Origin: Chrysemys picta bellii
Taxonomy: Eukaryota; Chordata; Testudines; Emydidae
Length of the DNA: 64,000 nucleotides
Direction: 5' to 3'
Assembly (NCBI RefSeq): GCF_011386835.1
Contig: NC_088804.1
Span: forward strand, 37,931,549 to 37,995,548
Shown: in pieces, positions 55,989 through 64,000 of the stretch
How positions within the stretch are numbered: the first letter of the stretch is position 1
How the letters are laid out: every line of letters begins with the position of its first letter
Program-made: the position numbers and the translations under genes
Notes under the pieces: generated by a model
The model's database searches: none
What the model was told of the DNA's origin: nothing
Seen by the model: the letters and a program-made list of their open reading frames with translations, nothing else

Positions 55989-56999
55989 GGGTCTATGGCA
56001 ATGGGAATAGTTATTTTTCCCTATTTTTTCAAACAGAATTGCATTTTTATATAAATCCATGATAATTGGAGTATTCTTAGATCTTTTCATTGGCTAGATG
56101 CATCCACTAATCTTTAATAATTTGGATCAACTGTCTTTGCATGCTTTCATTCCCAAAGACTAGGAAAATATTCTTTTCTTTTTGCGAGGGTATTTGTGTT
56201 CCCCCAGAAGTTCTTCCAGTGATATATGAACAGTTTTCAAAGAGCTTAGCAAAGGTCTAAAACACAAATGAAAAAAAAACCTAAGTGAAAACATTGGGAT
56301 TACCATGTACCAGAGTGTGAATTTTTGTTGAGTTTAATTATTATTTCCATTCAAGTTTCTTATATTCCTGGCCTTACATAAGCTTTCTGAATAAATCCTA
56401 TTTTTATGTCTAGTATCTGCTTCGCTTTATATTAAGACAGAATTTTTGGGATCTGTCAAGATGATGACATGTATTTTATGGTGACCAAATGAAAGATATG
56501 AAAGAAAGAATCTAACTTTGGAAGAAAGCAACATGCTTTTCTTCAACATAGGATTTCCTCCATGGAGGCATCATCACAGACTGTCAGAAGCTGGGCAAAT
56601 CTCCAAAGGTTAGAGGCAAGGCCAAAACATATAATTTCTGCTTTACACAGGGCCATTTCTGTCTCTGAGATCTTAAATACTGTCTCACCGCAGCTGTGAA
56701 ATTCAGAACTCTGAGTGCAACTGGGAACAGTTCTTGTTAGTTACCACTTCAGTATATTTCTTTATCTAAGGTCTATACAGATTACAGCTATTAGAGTTGT
56801 TAAAAATGAGTTTCAAAACACATAACATATTCATGAAAGTCCGTACCCAGAAGTCGTCAAATACGTATCCACAAATAACATTTTTTTTTTCTTTTCTTGC
56901 AGAACAAAGTGAGTGTGGTCCAACCAAGAGGGCACATAGCTAGGAGCTGGGGTTCTGAGTTTTGTATTATTGTTATTAATTATTATTGTTACTATTATT
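55989..56999. other. AT-rich unique sequence
   Basis: No genes; an ATT-rich run at about 56,965-57,000. Confidence 0.45.
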
Positions 57000-57110
57000 T
57001 AAATTGCCATCCAGGGCACTCAAAAGCCTGAATCAGGAACCCATTGGGTCAGGCATTGTACAAACACAAAGAAAGGCCTGCAGTTTGCCCCAGACTGTTT
57101 ATACTTGAAG
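57000..57110. mobile_element. SINE-associated repeat fragment
   Basis: 'cccattgggtcaggcattgt' and 'acaaacacaaagaaaggcct' resemble the 'gtgctaagcactgtacagac' unit at 17,755. Diverged. Confidence 0.4.
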
Positions 57111-57347
57111 CCTTCCTGGCAATGACGCTCAGCCTGTGACAGCGAGCCTCCAAGCCGCTGGCTGTATTGGCATACCCTGAGTGACCGTGGGGCAACCCCC
57201 CCAGATTTTTAAACACCATATGCAGATGTGTTTGTGTTGCACATGCAGGAGCTGCAAATGCAAAAGCCCGAATGCATACATTAAAGTCAGAGATCTGCCT
57301 GTGCATGTAACTTTACACATGCATCTTGGACTTGCCCACATGTACCA

Positions 57348-57421
57348 TGAGCCTCATCCAAAGCCCACTGAAGTCAATGGAAAGACACCCCTTTACTTCA
57401 GTGGGTATTGGATCAGGCCCC
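57348..57421. repeat. Short palindromic dispersed repeat
   Basis: 'gagcctcatccaaagccca' 'ctgaagtcaatgg' is mirrored by 'cttcagtgggtattggatca' 'ggcccc', a 74-base inverted structure related to 51,888 and 62,101. Confidence 0.55.
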
Positions 57422-57593
57422 ATGTGTTCTGAGCATGCACTTTAAGCTGTGGAGTTTGTAAACAGTCAAATTTATCCTCGATGCACCTCAGTGGATCTGT
57501 GTAATGATGGAGCCATTCGCCCAGCACAGGCCATATTTCTTCCACACTTTCCACCACAAACTGCCCTGGGGTGACAGGCACACACTGCTCTGG

Positions 57594-57594
<1 letters not shown>

Positions 57595-57636
<42 letters not shown>
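57595..57636. repeat. (CA)n microsatellite
   Basis: Twenty-one uninterrupted CA units. A minus-strand open frame with a Cys-Val run merely reads through it. Confidence 0.98.
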
Positions 57637-57638
<2 letters not shown>

Positions 57639-58304
57639 TGAATCAGCTGAACAGTCCCCAAGATGAATTTTAACTCTTAGCCTTGTACAGATTTTTTTCC
57701 TTACATATTTGCTTTCTTACTGGGGAGAAAGATGAGATCGGTTGAAGCAAGCAGCAAGAATATGCAAGGAAGATAAATTATGGAAATAGCATATCTCATT
57801 ACTAGGCTGGATGCTAATATCCTAGTATAAAAATCTGGAGGAGTGACACTATAGTGAGTTTAGCTGAGCTGTAATGTGATGTGTGCTGGAGTTTTGAACT
57901 CTGGTGAACTTGGAAGGTTATAAGGTCGCTGTCATTCATCATTAGGCTCAGAGTGACAAGCAAGTCAAAAATCCTGATGCAGAACTGAGGCCGCTGAGCC
58001 ACCTGGGTGGAAAAAAAATCTGTTTTCCTATGAAGTACTATTTTCAGTGAGGTTACTGTGTCAAGCGCCCATTCTGAACTGGATTAGGGCTGGGCGGATA
58101 GTGTGTGTGTGTTTGTATGAGAAGGAGAAAATAGTGTGATGATAGCTGATTGGGTAAATAGATCACTAGAGAAAGAGAGAGAGCGAGCGAGAGACAAGGT
58201 TAAATCATTAGAGGCTGAGAGAGTAAAGCAGGGAAAAGATTAAAGCCAGGAGAGAGGCTTAAATGAGAACTTTTAAATATAGAAATATATCTACGGAAAT
58301 AGAC
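57637..58304. other. Unique sequence
   Basis: No gene. A (GA)n-rich patch at 58,170-58,195. Confidence 0.45.
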
Positions 58305-58790
58305 CAGTGGTTTTCAAACTTTTTTTCTGGCGACCCAGTTAAAGAAAATTGTTGATGACCATGATCCAACGGAGCTGGGGATGAGGGGCTCAGGGCTGGG
58401 GCAGAGGGTTGGGGTACGGGGGTGAGGGCTATGGGGTGGGGCCAGGAATGAGGGGTTCAGAGTGTGGGAAGAGGCTCAGAACTGGTGCGGGAGGGGGTCA
58501 GAGCTGTGGGCTGGGGGTGCAGGCTCTGGGGTGGGGCTGGGGATGAGGGGTTTGGGATGCAAGAAGGGGGGGCTCAGGGCTGGGGCAGGGGATTGGGGCA
58601 CAGGGTTGGGGTGAGGGCTTACCTTGGGCGGCTCCCGGTCAGTGGCACAGAGGGGGTACTAAGGCAGGCTCCCTGCCTGTCCTGGCACCACAAACCGCGC
58701 TGTGCCCCGGAAGTGGCCAGCAGCAGGTCCGTTTCTAGGCAGAGGCTCGCAAGCGGCTCCGTGTGGCTCTCGCCCGCAGGCATCACCCCC
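58305..58790. mobile_element. hAT-like MITE, family F, 3'-truncated
   Basis: It opens with CAGTGGTTTTCAAACTTTTT, a hAT-type terminus, followed by G-rich, loosely tandem sequence ('cagggctggggcaga' at 58,391 and again at 58,574). The matching inverted right terminus is not found, and the sequence passes into another MITE near 58,790. Long frames here are composition artefacts. Confidence 0.65.
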
Positions 58791-59085
58791 CTCTTTCACT
58801 GCACACCTGACAACGTCGCGGCCGTGCCGCTGCAGCCACACCATTGCAAGGCTTGCAGTGCAGCCGCTCTTTGTCACCGGCAAGATCTCCTGGTGATAAA
58901 ATAAAACCATCCATCCCCAACGAGGGATGGGAGAGCGGCTCCCACCGACGAAGCGCTGTCCATACCGGCACATTTCGTTGTTAAAACTTCTGTCGTTCGG
59001 GGGGGAGGGAGGGTGGGTGTTCTTTTCACTCGCCTGAGCAACAAAAGTTTTAATGACGGAAGTGCAGTGTAGACATGGCCTATGG
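58791..59085 (-). mobile_element. MITE with 'tctacact' terminus, minus copy
   Basis: On the minus strand it starts 'ggccatgtctacactgcact', with 'ttaaaacttttgttgctcag' and 'ggacagcgcttcgtcggtgg' inside. Compare the minus-strand fragment at 5105-5353. The left boundary against family F is uncertain. Confidence 0.55.
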
Positions 59086-59320
59086 CTAGCACTTTTGTCG
59101 GTCACATTTTTGTTGGTCAGGGATGTGAAAAAACCACACCCCTGACTGACATAAGTGTCACCGACAAAAGTGCTGGTGTCGACAGCGCTATCTCATCAGG
59201 AGACGCTCTCCTGTCCACGTAGCTACCACCGCTCGGTAGGGGTGGTTTAATTATGCCAGCAGGAGAGATCTCTTCTGCAGACAAAGAGCGGCTTCATGGG
59301 AGACCTTACAGATGTCTCCC
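59086..59320 (+). mobile_element. MITE with 'cacttttgtcggtc' end, plus copy
   Basis: 'tagcacttttgtcggtcaca', 'cacacccctgactgacataa', 'gtcaccgacaaaagtgctgg', 'gcaggagagatctcttctgc' and 'gcttcatgggagacctta' give nested hairpins typical of this family. The 3' terminus is absent. Confidence 0.6.
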
Positions 59321-59609
59321 ACAAATGTCTGTTTCTTCCATGCTGCCCTTTGCACAGTGGATGTCCTCCTTGAATTAACCACTACTACTCTCCCTCCCTT
59401 CGAACACTTCAGGATGCACCTCTGCTGAAATACCAATGAATGAGGGGCTGGGTTGTGCAGCTGTCGGGACTAGATGCCGGCTTTTCTTTTTTCTTTTAAT
59501 GATTTATAACCATCTAGTGGGGCACTTAGCTAATCTCTGTATCCACATGCTCTTAAGGCTGCTATCTTCCTCCTCCTCTCTCCTTTTGTTTGTTACGCTT
59601 ATGGCTCAT
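59321..59609. other. Unique sequence
   Basis: No recognised feature. Confidence 0.4.
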
Positions 59610-59865
59610 CTAAACGCAGTTTTTGCACCAATATGACTATACTGGTTTAGAAAATTATCAAGTTACATCAGTGCAACCCCTGGCGTGGAGTCAGTTGTGC
59701 CAATATAAAAAAATGTTTCTATCATTACCAATCTAAACACTGTGGATTCACTTATACCAATGACCACCTTTATACCGGCCTCGCTACATCCACACTAGGG
59801 GTTGCCTTAGTAGTATAACAATGTGAGTTCCTAAACCAGTGTAGTCAAATCAGTACAAAAACCAC
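59610..59865. repeat. Probable MITE, 'accaatatgactatactggt' type
   Basis: 'ggctcatctaaacgcagttt' opens and 'taaaccagtgtagtcaaatc' closes a stretch with several short inverted words ('tataccaatgacc', 'ttataccggcc', 'cacactaggggttgcc'). The end motifs resemble the 'tctacact' group, diverged. Confidence 0.4.
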
Positions 59866-60004
59866 ATAAAGAAGCCCTTTCTTGTTGCATCTTGTTTCAA
59901 ATTGGACCCTAAGCTTTCTGGAACAGGAACTGCATTTGCGCATAGCTTAGCAGCACAATTGGGCCCTGATGGTCTTGTGGCCTTTGGGCACTACCAAATT
60001 AATA

Positions 60005-60122
60005 ATAATAGCCTCCAATTCAGCAAGCACATGCCTAATTTTAAGCACTCATTGAAGTTAATGGGACTACTCAGATGTTTAAAGTTAGGTACATGCTTCA
60101 TTACCTCGTTGAATAAGGGCCA
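60005..60122. mobile_element. Palindromic short repeat, copy 5
   Basis: 'ctccaattcagcaagcacat' and 'gtacatgcttcattacctcg' surround 'gttaatgggactactcagat'. Same family as 20,725. Confidence 0.5.
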
Positions 60123-60344
60123 ATGAGAGCGACATTTCAAGCAACTTGTCTCAGGAATGCAGTTATCATTACAGAATCTTATTGATTACTTAAGCCCTGA
60201 TCCTGTAAGGGATTCCCTGTGTAAAGAGAGATCCAGGCACATGGAGCTCTTTGCAGAATCAGAGCCTTAGAAGAAAACAAAAATTCTTTCCCATATGATA
60301 TGGCGTTTTCTGTTGTTCAATTAAAATACATTTAAAAATACACT

Positions 60345-60905
60345 GGAAGTTGCTCAGGTCTAGATCCCCCTTAACTAAATGTCTTCCGGTCTCCTTAGCT
60401 TCTTGTATCATTGCTGAACTCTACACTTCAGAGGTAAGACAGAGAGAGAAAGAATCAAACCTGAATCTTGGCTTCCCGTCTATACTTACCCGCTGGTTCG
60501 GCGGCAAGCAATCGATCTTCTGGGATCGATTTATCGCGTCTTGTCTAGACACGATAAATCGATCCCGGAAGTGCTTGCCGTCGACGCCAGTAATCCTGCT
60601 CTGCGAGAGGAGTAGGCGGAGTCGACGGGGGAACCTACCTGCTGCGTGTGGACCCGCGGTAAGTACCTTTACGTTCGAACTAAGATACTTCGACTTCAGC
60701 TACGTTATTCATGAGGCTGAAGTTGCGTATCTTAGTTTGAACTGGGGGCTTAGTGTGGACCAGCCCTAAGACACCCAGATGTCACTGTAAGGGACACAAT
60801 ACAAAAACTAACCAGATATTTCTCATGATAGTGATGGTCACTAGGCCACTGACCTAGAGCCTAACCCTCAGCCTGGATCAGCCTGAAATGTTTTTCCAAA
60901 GTATT
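60345..60905 (-). mobile_element. tRNA-SINE-like repeat, filled copy
   Basis: The parts outside 60,470-60,767 align with 62,310-62,573: 'ttaactaaatgtcttccggt' with 'ttagctaaatattttgcagt', 'caaacctgaatctt' with the same word, 'taagacacccagatgtcact' with the same, and 'gtgatggtcactaggccact' with 'tgatggtgactaagccact'. On the minus strand a pol III A-box-like word leads, as in the better copy at 62.3 kb. The MITE insertion splits it. Confidence 0.55.
60470..60767. mobile_element. MITE inserted in SINE-like repeat
   Basis: The ends are about 'cccgtctatacttacc' and 'ttagtgtggaccagccct' (imperfect inverted repeats). Inside are a perfect 15-base hairpin (60,522-60,536 with 60,552-60,566, 'gggatcgatttatcg') and a long imperfect one (60,673-60,700 with 60,715-60,742). 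The homologous empty site near 62,420-62,435 confirms it as an insertion. The exact ends are uncertain by about 15 bases. Confidence 0.75.
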
Positions 60906-62229
60906 TAGGCACCTAACTCTGATTGATTTCAATTTCCATTTGTCTGGGCCTCAGATACCACAGTGATGAATATAGGACAAGAGTCTGAATAGAACAGAAT
61001 AAATTATAGCTATTAAATACTAGCATTATATTATTATATGTAATTTGGGGGGGAGATAATCCCTATTGTTTGTCAATTTAGTTCCACTAGCATATTGAGA
61101 AATAGAAATAAAGTGTGATGATTAATGTGAGTATTAGAAGCCTAAACAAGCAGAAAGACAATGCTAGCATTTGCTAAAGATGAAAAGTGTTCTTTAGCAT
61201 TGTAAGATTGCAAATCTATTACATACATGAAGTCTAATGAGAGGGACTGAGCCAAGATAAATACAACTGTTTAACAGTTTATGTTAACCATCCAATGGGA
61301 ATGGAGATACTTAAATGGATTCACATTGCCAATTACCTTTTTTTGTTGTTGTTGCTTACATGGTATTTGTTAGAAATCAGGATTTTCCTTAACTAAATGT
61401 CTTGTGGTCTCCTTAGCTTTGTTTCTTAACTGGGTTGTCTTTATGTTAGTTTTCTTTGGCTTCCCAATAGAAGAGTAACAGATTTCTTTTGAAGTTTTTA
61501 TTGATGAATGAGCTCCTATAAATAACTCTCTGTGGCAGCAGCCTGCCTGATCTCAGAGTTTACTCTGGAATAATAGTAGCAATGGGAATGAAGGAAATTT
61601 ATGGCAGCATGACATGAAATAGTTTAATGGGCCTCATACTGTTTAAGTTAATCTTTACAGATGTAAAAACAGAAATACAATTATTGTAACAACTATTATT
61701 ACATATTGCTTTTCTAATGAAAACAGTGACTTAGTAAGCAGTTTAAGAGATGTAGTCAAGAATTAAGGTGGCCACCTCCCCATGGATTCGGGAATTAGAG
61801 TGTTCGTGCAGTGTGTTTTCAAACATTCAGCTGAAGATCTGGACAAAACTCAAATGTAATAGAAAAGGAAACGCCCACACACACAGCACTCTGCACACAC
61901 AAAGTGAAACCTCTAGCTAGTGGTGAATGTTCAGTGCTTTAGACCAGATTGTGTATTCTGTTGACTGATGCAGCTGTTATAAAGAAGAGCTAACTGGAAC
62001 TGGCCTTCACAGGATCCTTTGTGTGGATGGTGAATCCCCACATCCAACAGAGCCCACAACATTTCATTCAATGTTCCCTCATTTTGTGTGTTCACTCACT
62101 TTGAAAGCCCATTGAAGTCAATGGGTGTCTTTTCATTTACCTCAGCGGGTTTTGGATTAGGCCCTTTACCCTTTCCATGCTGGGAGCAAAACAGGACTTT
62201 CTTTTTATATTAATGCTTCTCCTGTCACT
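60906..62229. other. Mostly unique sequence
   Basis: About 61,388-61,425 ('ccttaactaaatgtcttgtg' 'gtctccttagctt') is a third, short copy of the SINE-like repeat. About 62,101-62,164 is a short palindromic repeat ('gcccattgaagtcaatgggt' to 'gttttggattaggccc'). Otherwise nothing. Confidence 0.45.
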
Positions 62230-62575
62230 GCTGAGCTGCCACCTTTAAGGGGTGAGAAAGAGCGTAAGACAGATAATCAAAGCTGGCTGTTGGGTTCCCA
62301 GCCTGCCAAATCAGCCTAAATGTCCTTCCTTAGCTAAATATTTTGCAGTTTCCTTAGCTTCTCATGTCATGGCTGAGGAAAGAGACCGAGAGAGGGGGGG
62401 ACTCAAACCTGAATCTTCGGTTCCCAGCCTTCTAAGACACCCAGATGTCACTGGAGGGGACGCAGTTCCAAAACTAGACTGATCTTTCTCATGGCAATGA
62501 TGGTGACTAAGCCACTGAGCTAAAGTCTAACCCTTGGCCTGGCTTTGCCTAATGTGTTTTTCCAAAACAGAGCCC
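62230..62575 (-). mobile_element. tRNA-SINE-like repeat, empty copy
   Basis: On the minus strand TAGCTCAGTGG (62,512-62,522) is a good A-box match. A B-box-like GTTTGAGTC (62,400-62,408) lies 114 bases further, farther than in a tRNA. The unit also appears at 60.3-60.9 kb and partly at 61.39 kb. The part at 62,230-62,310 looks like another piece of the same unit ('gagaaagagcgtaagacag', 'gggttcccagcctgcc'). Confidence 0.55.
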
Positions 62576-62692
62576 AGGTTAGACAAATACCTGTAGGGAT
62601 GGTCTAGATAATACTTAGTCCTACCATGAGTGCAGGGGACTGGACTAGATGACCTCTCAAGGTCCCTTTCAGTCCTACGATTCTATGATACC
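62576..62692 (+). mobile_element. CR1 3' end fragment
   Basis: 'acaaatacctgtagggatgg', 'tctagataatacttagtcct' and 'ggactggactagatgacctc' then 'cagtcctacgattctatgat' form the CR1 3' end in plus orientation, with the terminal 'attctatgat' repeat. Confidence 0.8.
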
Positions 62693-62772
62693 TCCACCCT
62701 CATCCTGAACAACTAACGGATACCTATGGCCTCGATGTCAGTGTTTATCAGAGTGGATAGACCTAAACATCC

Positions 62773-62885
62773 ATAGAATCATAGAATCATAGAATCATAG
62801 ATTATAGGACTGGAAGGGACCTCGAGAGGTCATCGAGTCCAGTCCCCTGCCCGCATGGCAGGACCAAATACTGTCTAGAGAGTAT
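62773..62885 (-). mobile_element. CR1 3' end fragment with terminal microsatellite
   Basis: It starts with four tandem 'atagaatc' units (complement of the CR1 3' terminal repeat), then 'taggactggaagggacctcg' and 'gaccaaatactgtctagag'. It is the same tail as at 28,712 and lies in opposite orientation to 62,576, 80 bases away. Confidence 0.85.
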
Positions 62886-63717
62886 CCATTTCAACTTTAA
62901 AAATTGAATGTGTTTGGGGGGCCTGGTGGGGAGTGGGACTATGTGGGATGAGGATGGAGGCAATCTGTAGGAGAGCATGGGGGCGCTGTCTGGGAGGAGT
63001 AATGGGGGGGGGAGAAGCAGGACTGAGTGGGGGTCTCTTTGACAAAGTTCCTCTTGTCTGATGACCTGTCCAGTTTCCTCAGAGAGCAGCTGACTCTACC
63101 CTCTGGCCCAGTTCTCCTCTCCTGAGGCCAGGGAGCGAGTGCAGTCAAGGAGAAGGGTGAGTGGCTGTGTATGCTCTTCCTCCACCTATGCTTCCCCACA
63201 TCCATGCCCCCTGAGGCTCCCTGGCAGGCCCTGATGCAGAGGATTCAAATCTGGCAGCCTGCTCAGGTCCACCAGAGAGGACTCAGCTCTAGCAAATCAC
63301 AGAAGGTTCCTGAGAGGAAGACGCTGCCTCCAAAAGCGGGCGAGCACTTGGGTTGTTGTCACAAGTCTGTGATCACTGCATGGCTCTTGAGTGACAAAAG
63401 GAAGCAGAACAACTGGTGAGCTGCTAAATCATCTTCAGCAGGTGAAAATCTAGAGCACCACTCCATGTTCCACCAGCTTGAGTTGGTTGGTTTAGCTGGA
63501 CATGGGGAAGATCTCAGCTCCTTTCATGAGCAATACTTTTATCTGCCTGCAGAGACCCTTCGCTTGCTCAGAGTGCTATAGCAGCCATAACTAGTAAACA
63601 GAATTGGAATTTCAACCTACTGCTGTCAGTGCACAACAGATAATGAATCATAACAACGCATGTTGCTGTTATATTGGGCAGAATTCTGTCCTACCTTGGC
63701 CAAGTTTTCCCTGGGAA
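62886..63717. other. Unique sequence
   Basis: No gene recognised; a G run near 63,005-63,012. Confidence 0.4.
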
Positions 63718-63725
63718 GGAGTGAA

Positions 63726-63894
63726 CAGGGCCACCCGGGGGAAGGGGGGCAAGTGGGGCAATTTGCCCCAAGCCCTCGGCCCCGCAGGAGCCCCCATGAG
63801 AATATAGTATTCTATAGTATTGCAATATATTTTTATGGAAGGGATCCCCGAAATTGCTTTGCCCCAGGCCCCCTGAATCCTTTGGGCGACCCTG
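63726..63894. mobile_element. hAT MITE, family C
   Basis: A 169 bp element from CAGGGCCACCC to GGGCGACCCTG, flanked by a perfect 8 bp duplication 'ggagtgaa' (63,718-63,725 and 63,895-63,902). The interior has 'gcaatttgccccaagccc' and 'gaaattgctttgccccaggc' inverted, and an AT-rich middle ('agtattctatagtattgc'). Non-coding. Confidence 0.93.
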
Positions 63895-64000
63895 GGAGTG
63901 AAGGAGACTGCCAGGTAGTGGGCCTAGGAATTACCTTGTTTTTACACAGCAGAATGGATGAACTTGGAGGAGGGAGCGGGGCTGAGGGCAACTTCTGAAC

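Noticed and set aside
57393..57635. Cys-Val repeat protein
   Set aside because: It is a frame through a (CA)n microsatellite.
58464..59105. 146- and 148-codon frames on opposite strands
   Set aside because: They run across abutting G-rich MITEs; no homology to a protein I know.
60350..60769. 139-codon frame
   Set aside because: It runs from a SINE-like repeat into the nested MITE.

Overview
This window looks like non-coding nuclear DNA from a vertebrate, most likely a turtle (Testudines). The reasons are its moderately AT-rich background, long CR1 non-LTR retrotransposon pieces, Penelope-like element (PLE) ends, MIR/CORE-like tRNA SINEs, and many short non-autonomous DNA transposons of kinds I recognise from turtle genomes. 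A crocodilian or another sauropsid is possible but fits less well. I found no host gene, exon, rRNA or functional tRNA. The only recognisable protein-coding sequence belongs to retroelements, and all of it is broken.

Layout. Bases 1-28,300 are unique AT-rich sequence sprinkled with insertions: inverted PLE ends near 0.6 kb, hAT MITEs at 1.75, 17.3 and 24.2 kb, two copies of a TATA-containing LTR-like repeat at 2.6 and 23.8 kb, SINEs near 5.4, 12.7, 17.8 and 19.4 kb (two of them interrupted by MITEs), and a mariner-like MITE at 25.0 kb.

The centre, 28.3-33.2 kb, is a three-level nest. An old CR1 3' end is split by a PLE composite flanked by a 13-14 bp duplication. The PLE composite has an inverted arm, a second short inverted arm, and a plus-strand part encoding a GIY-YIG endonuclease remnant. 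Its first arm was in turn split by a 3.4 kb minus-strand CR1 that carries broken esterase, endonuclease and reverse transcriptase reading frames.

From 33.2 to 44 kb the sequence is mostly unique, with an LTR-like repeat at 41.7-42.4 kb. From 44 to 64 kb repeats are dense: hAT MITEs at 44.5, 49.6, 51.5, 53.3, 54.4, 58.3 and 63.7 kb; a CR1 end split by nested MITEs (44.9-46.3 kb); SINEs; a (CA)n microsatellite; and a cluster of related tRNA-SINE-like copies at 60.3-62.6 kb, one filled and one empty for a MITE.

The elements do not form a pathway. Their relations are those of insertion order and mobilisation: CR1 supplies its own reverse transcriptase and perhaps that of SINEs, PLEs combine RT, GIY-YIG and hammerhead ribozyme motifs, and the MITEs depend on transposases encoded elsewhere. 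Boundaries backed by target-site duplications are base-accurate; the others are good to about 5-30 bases.
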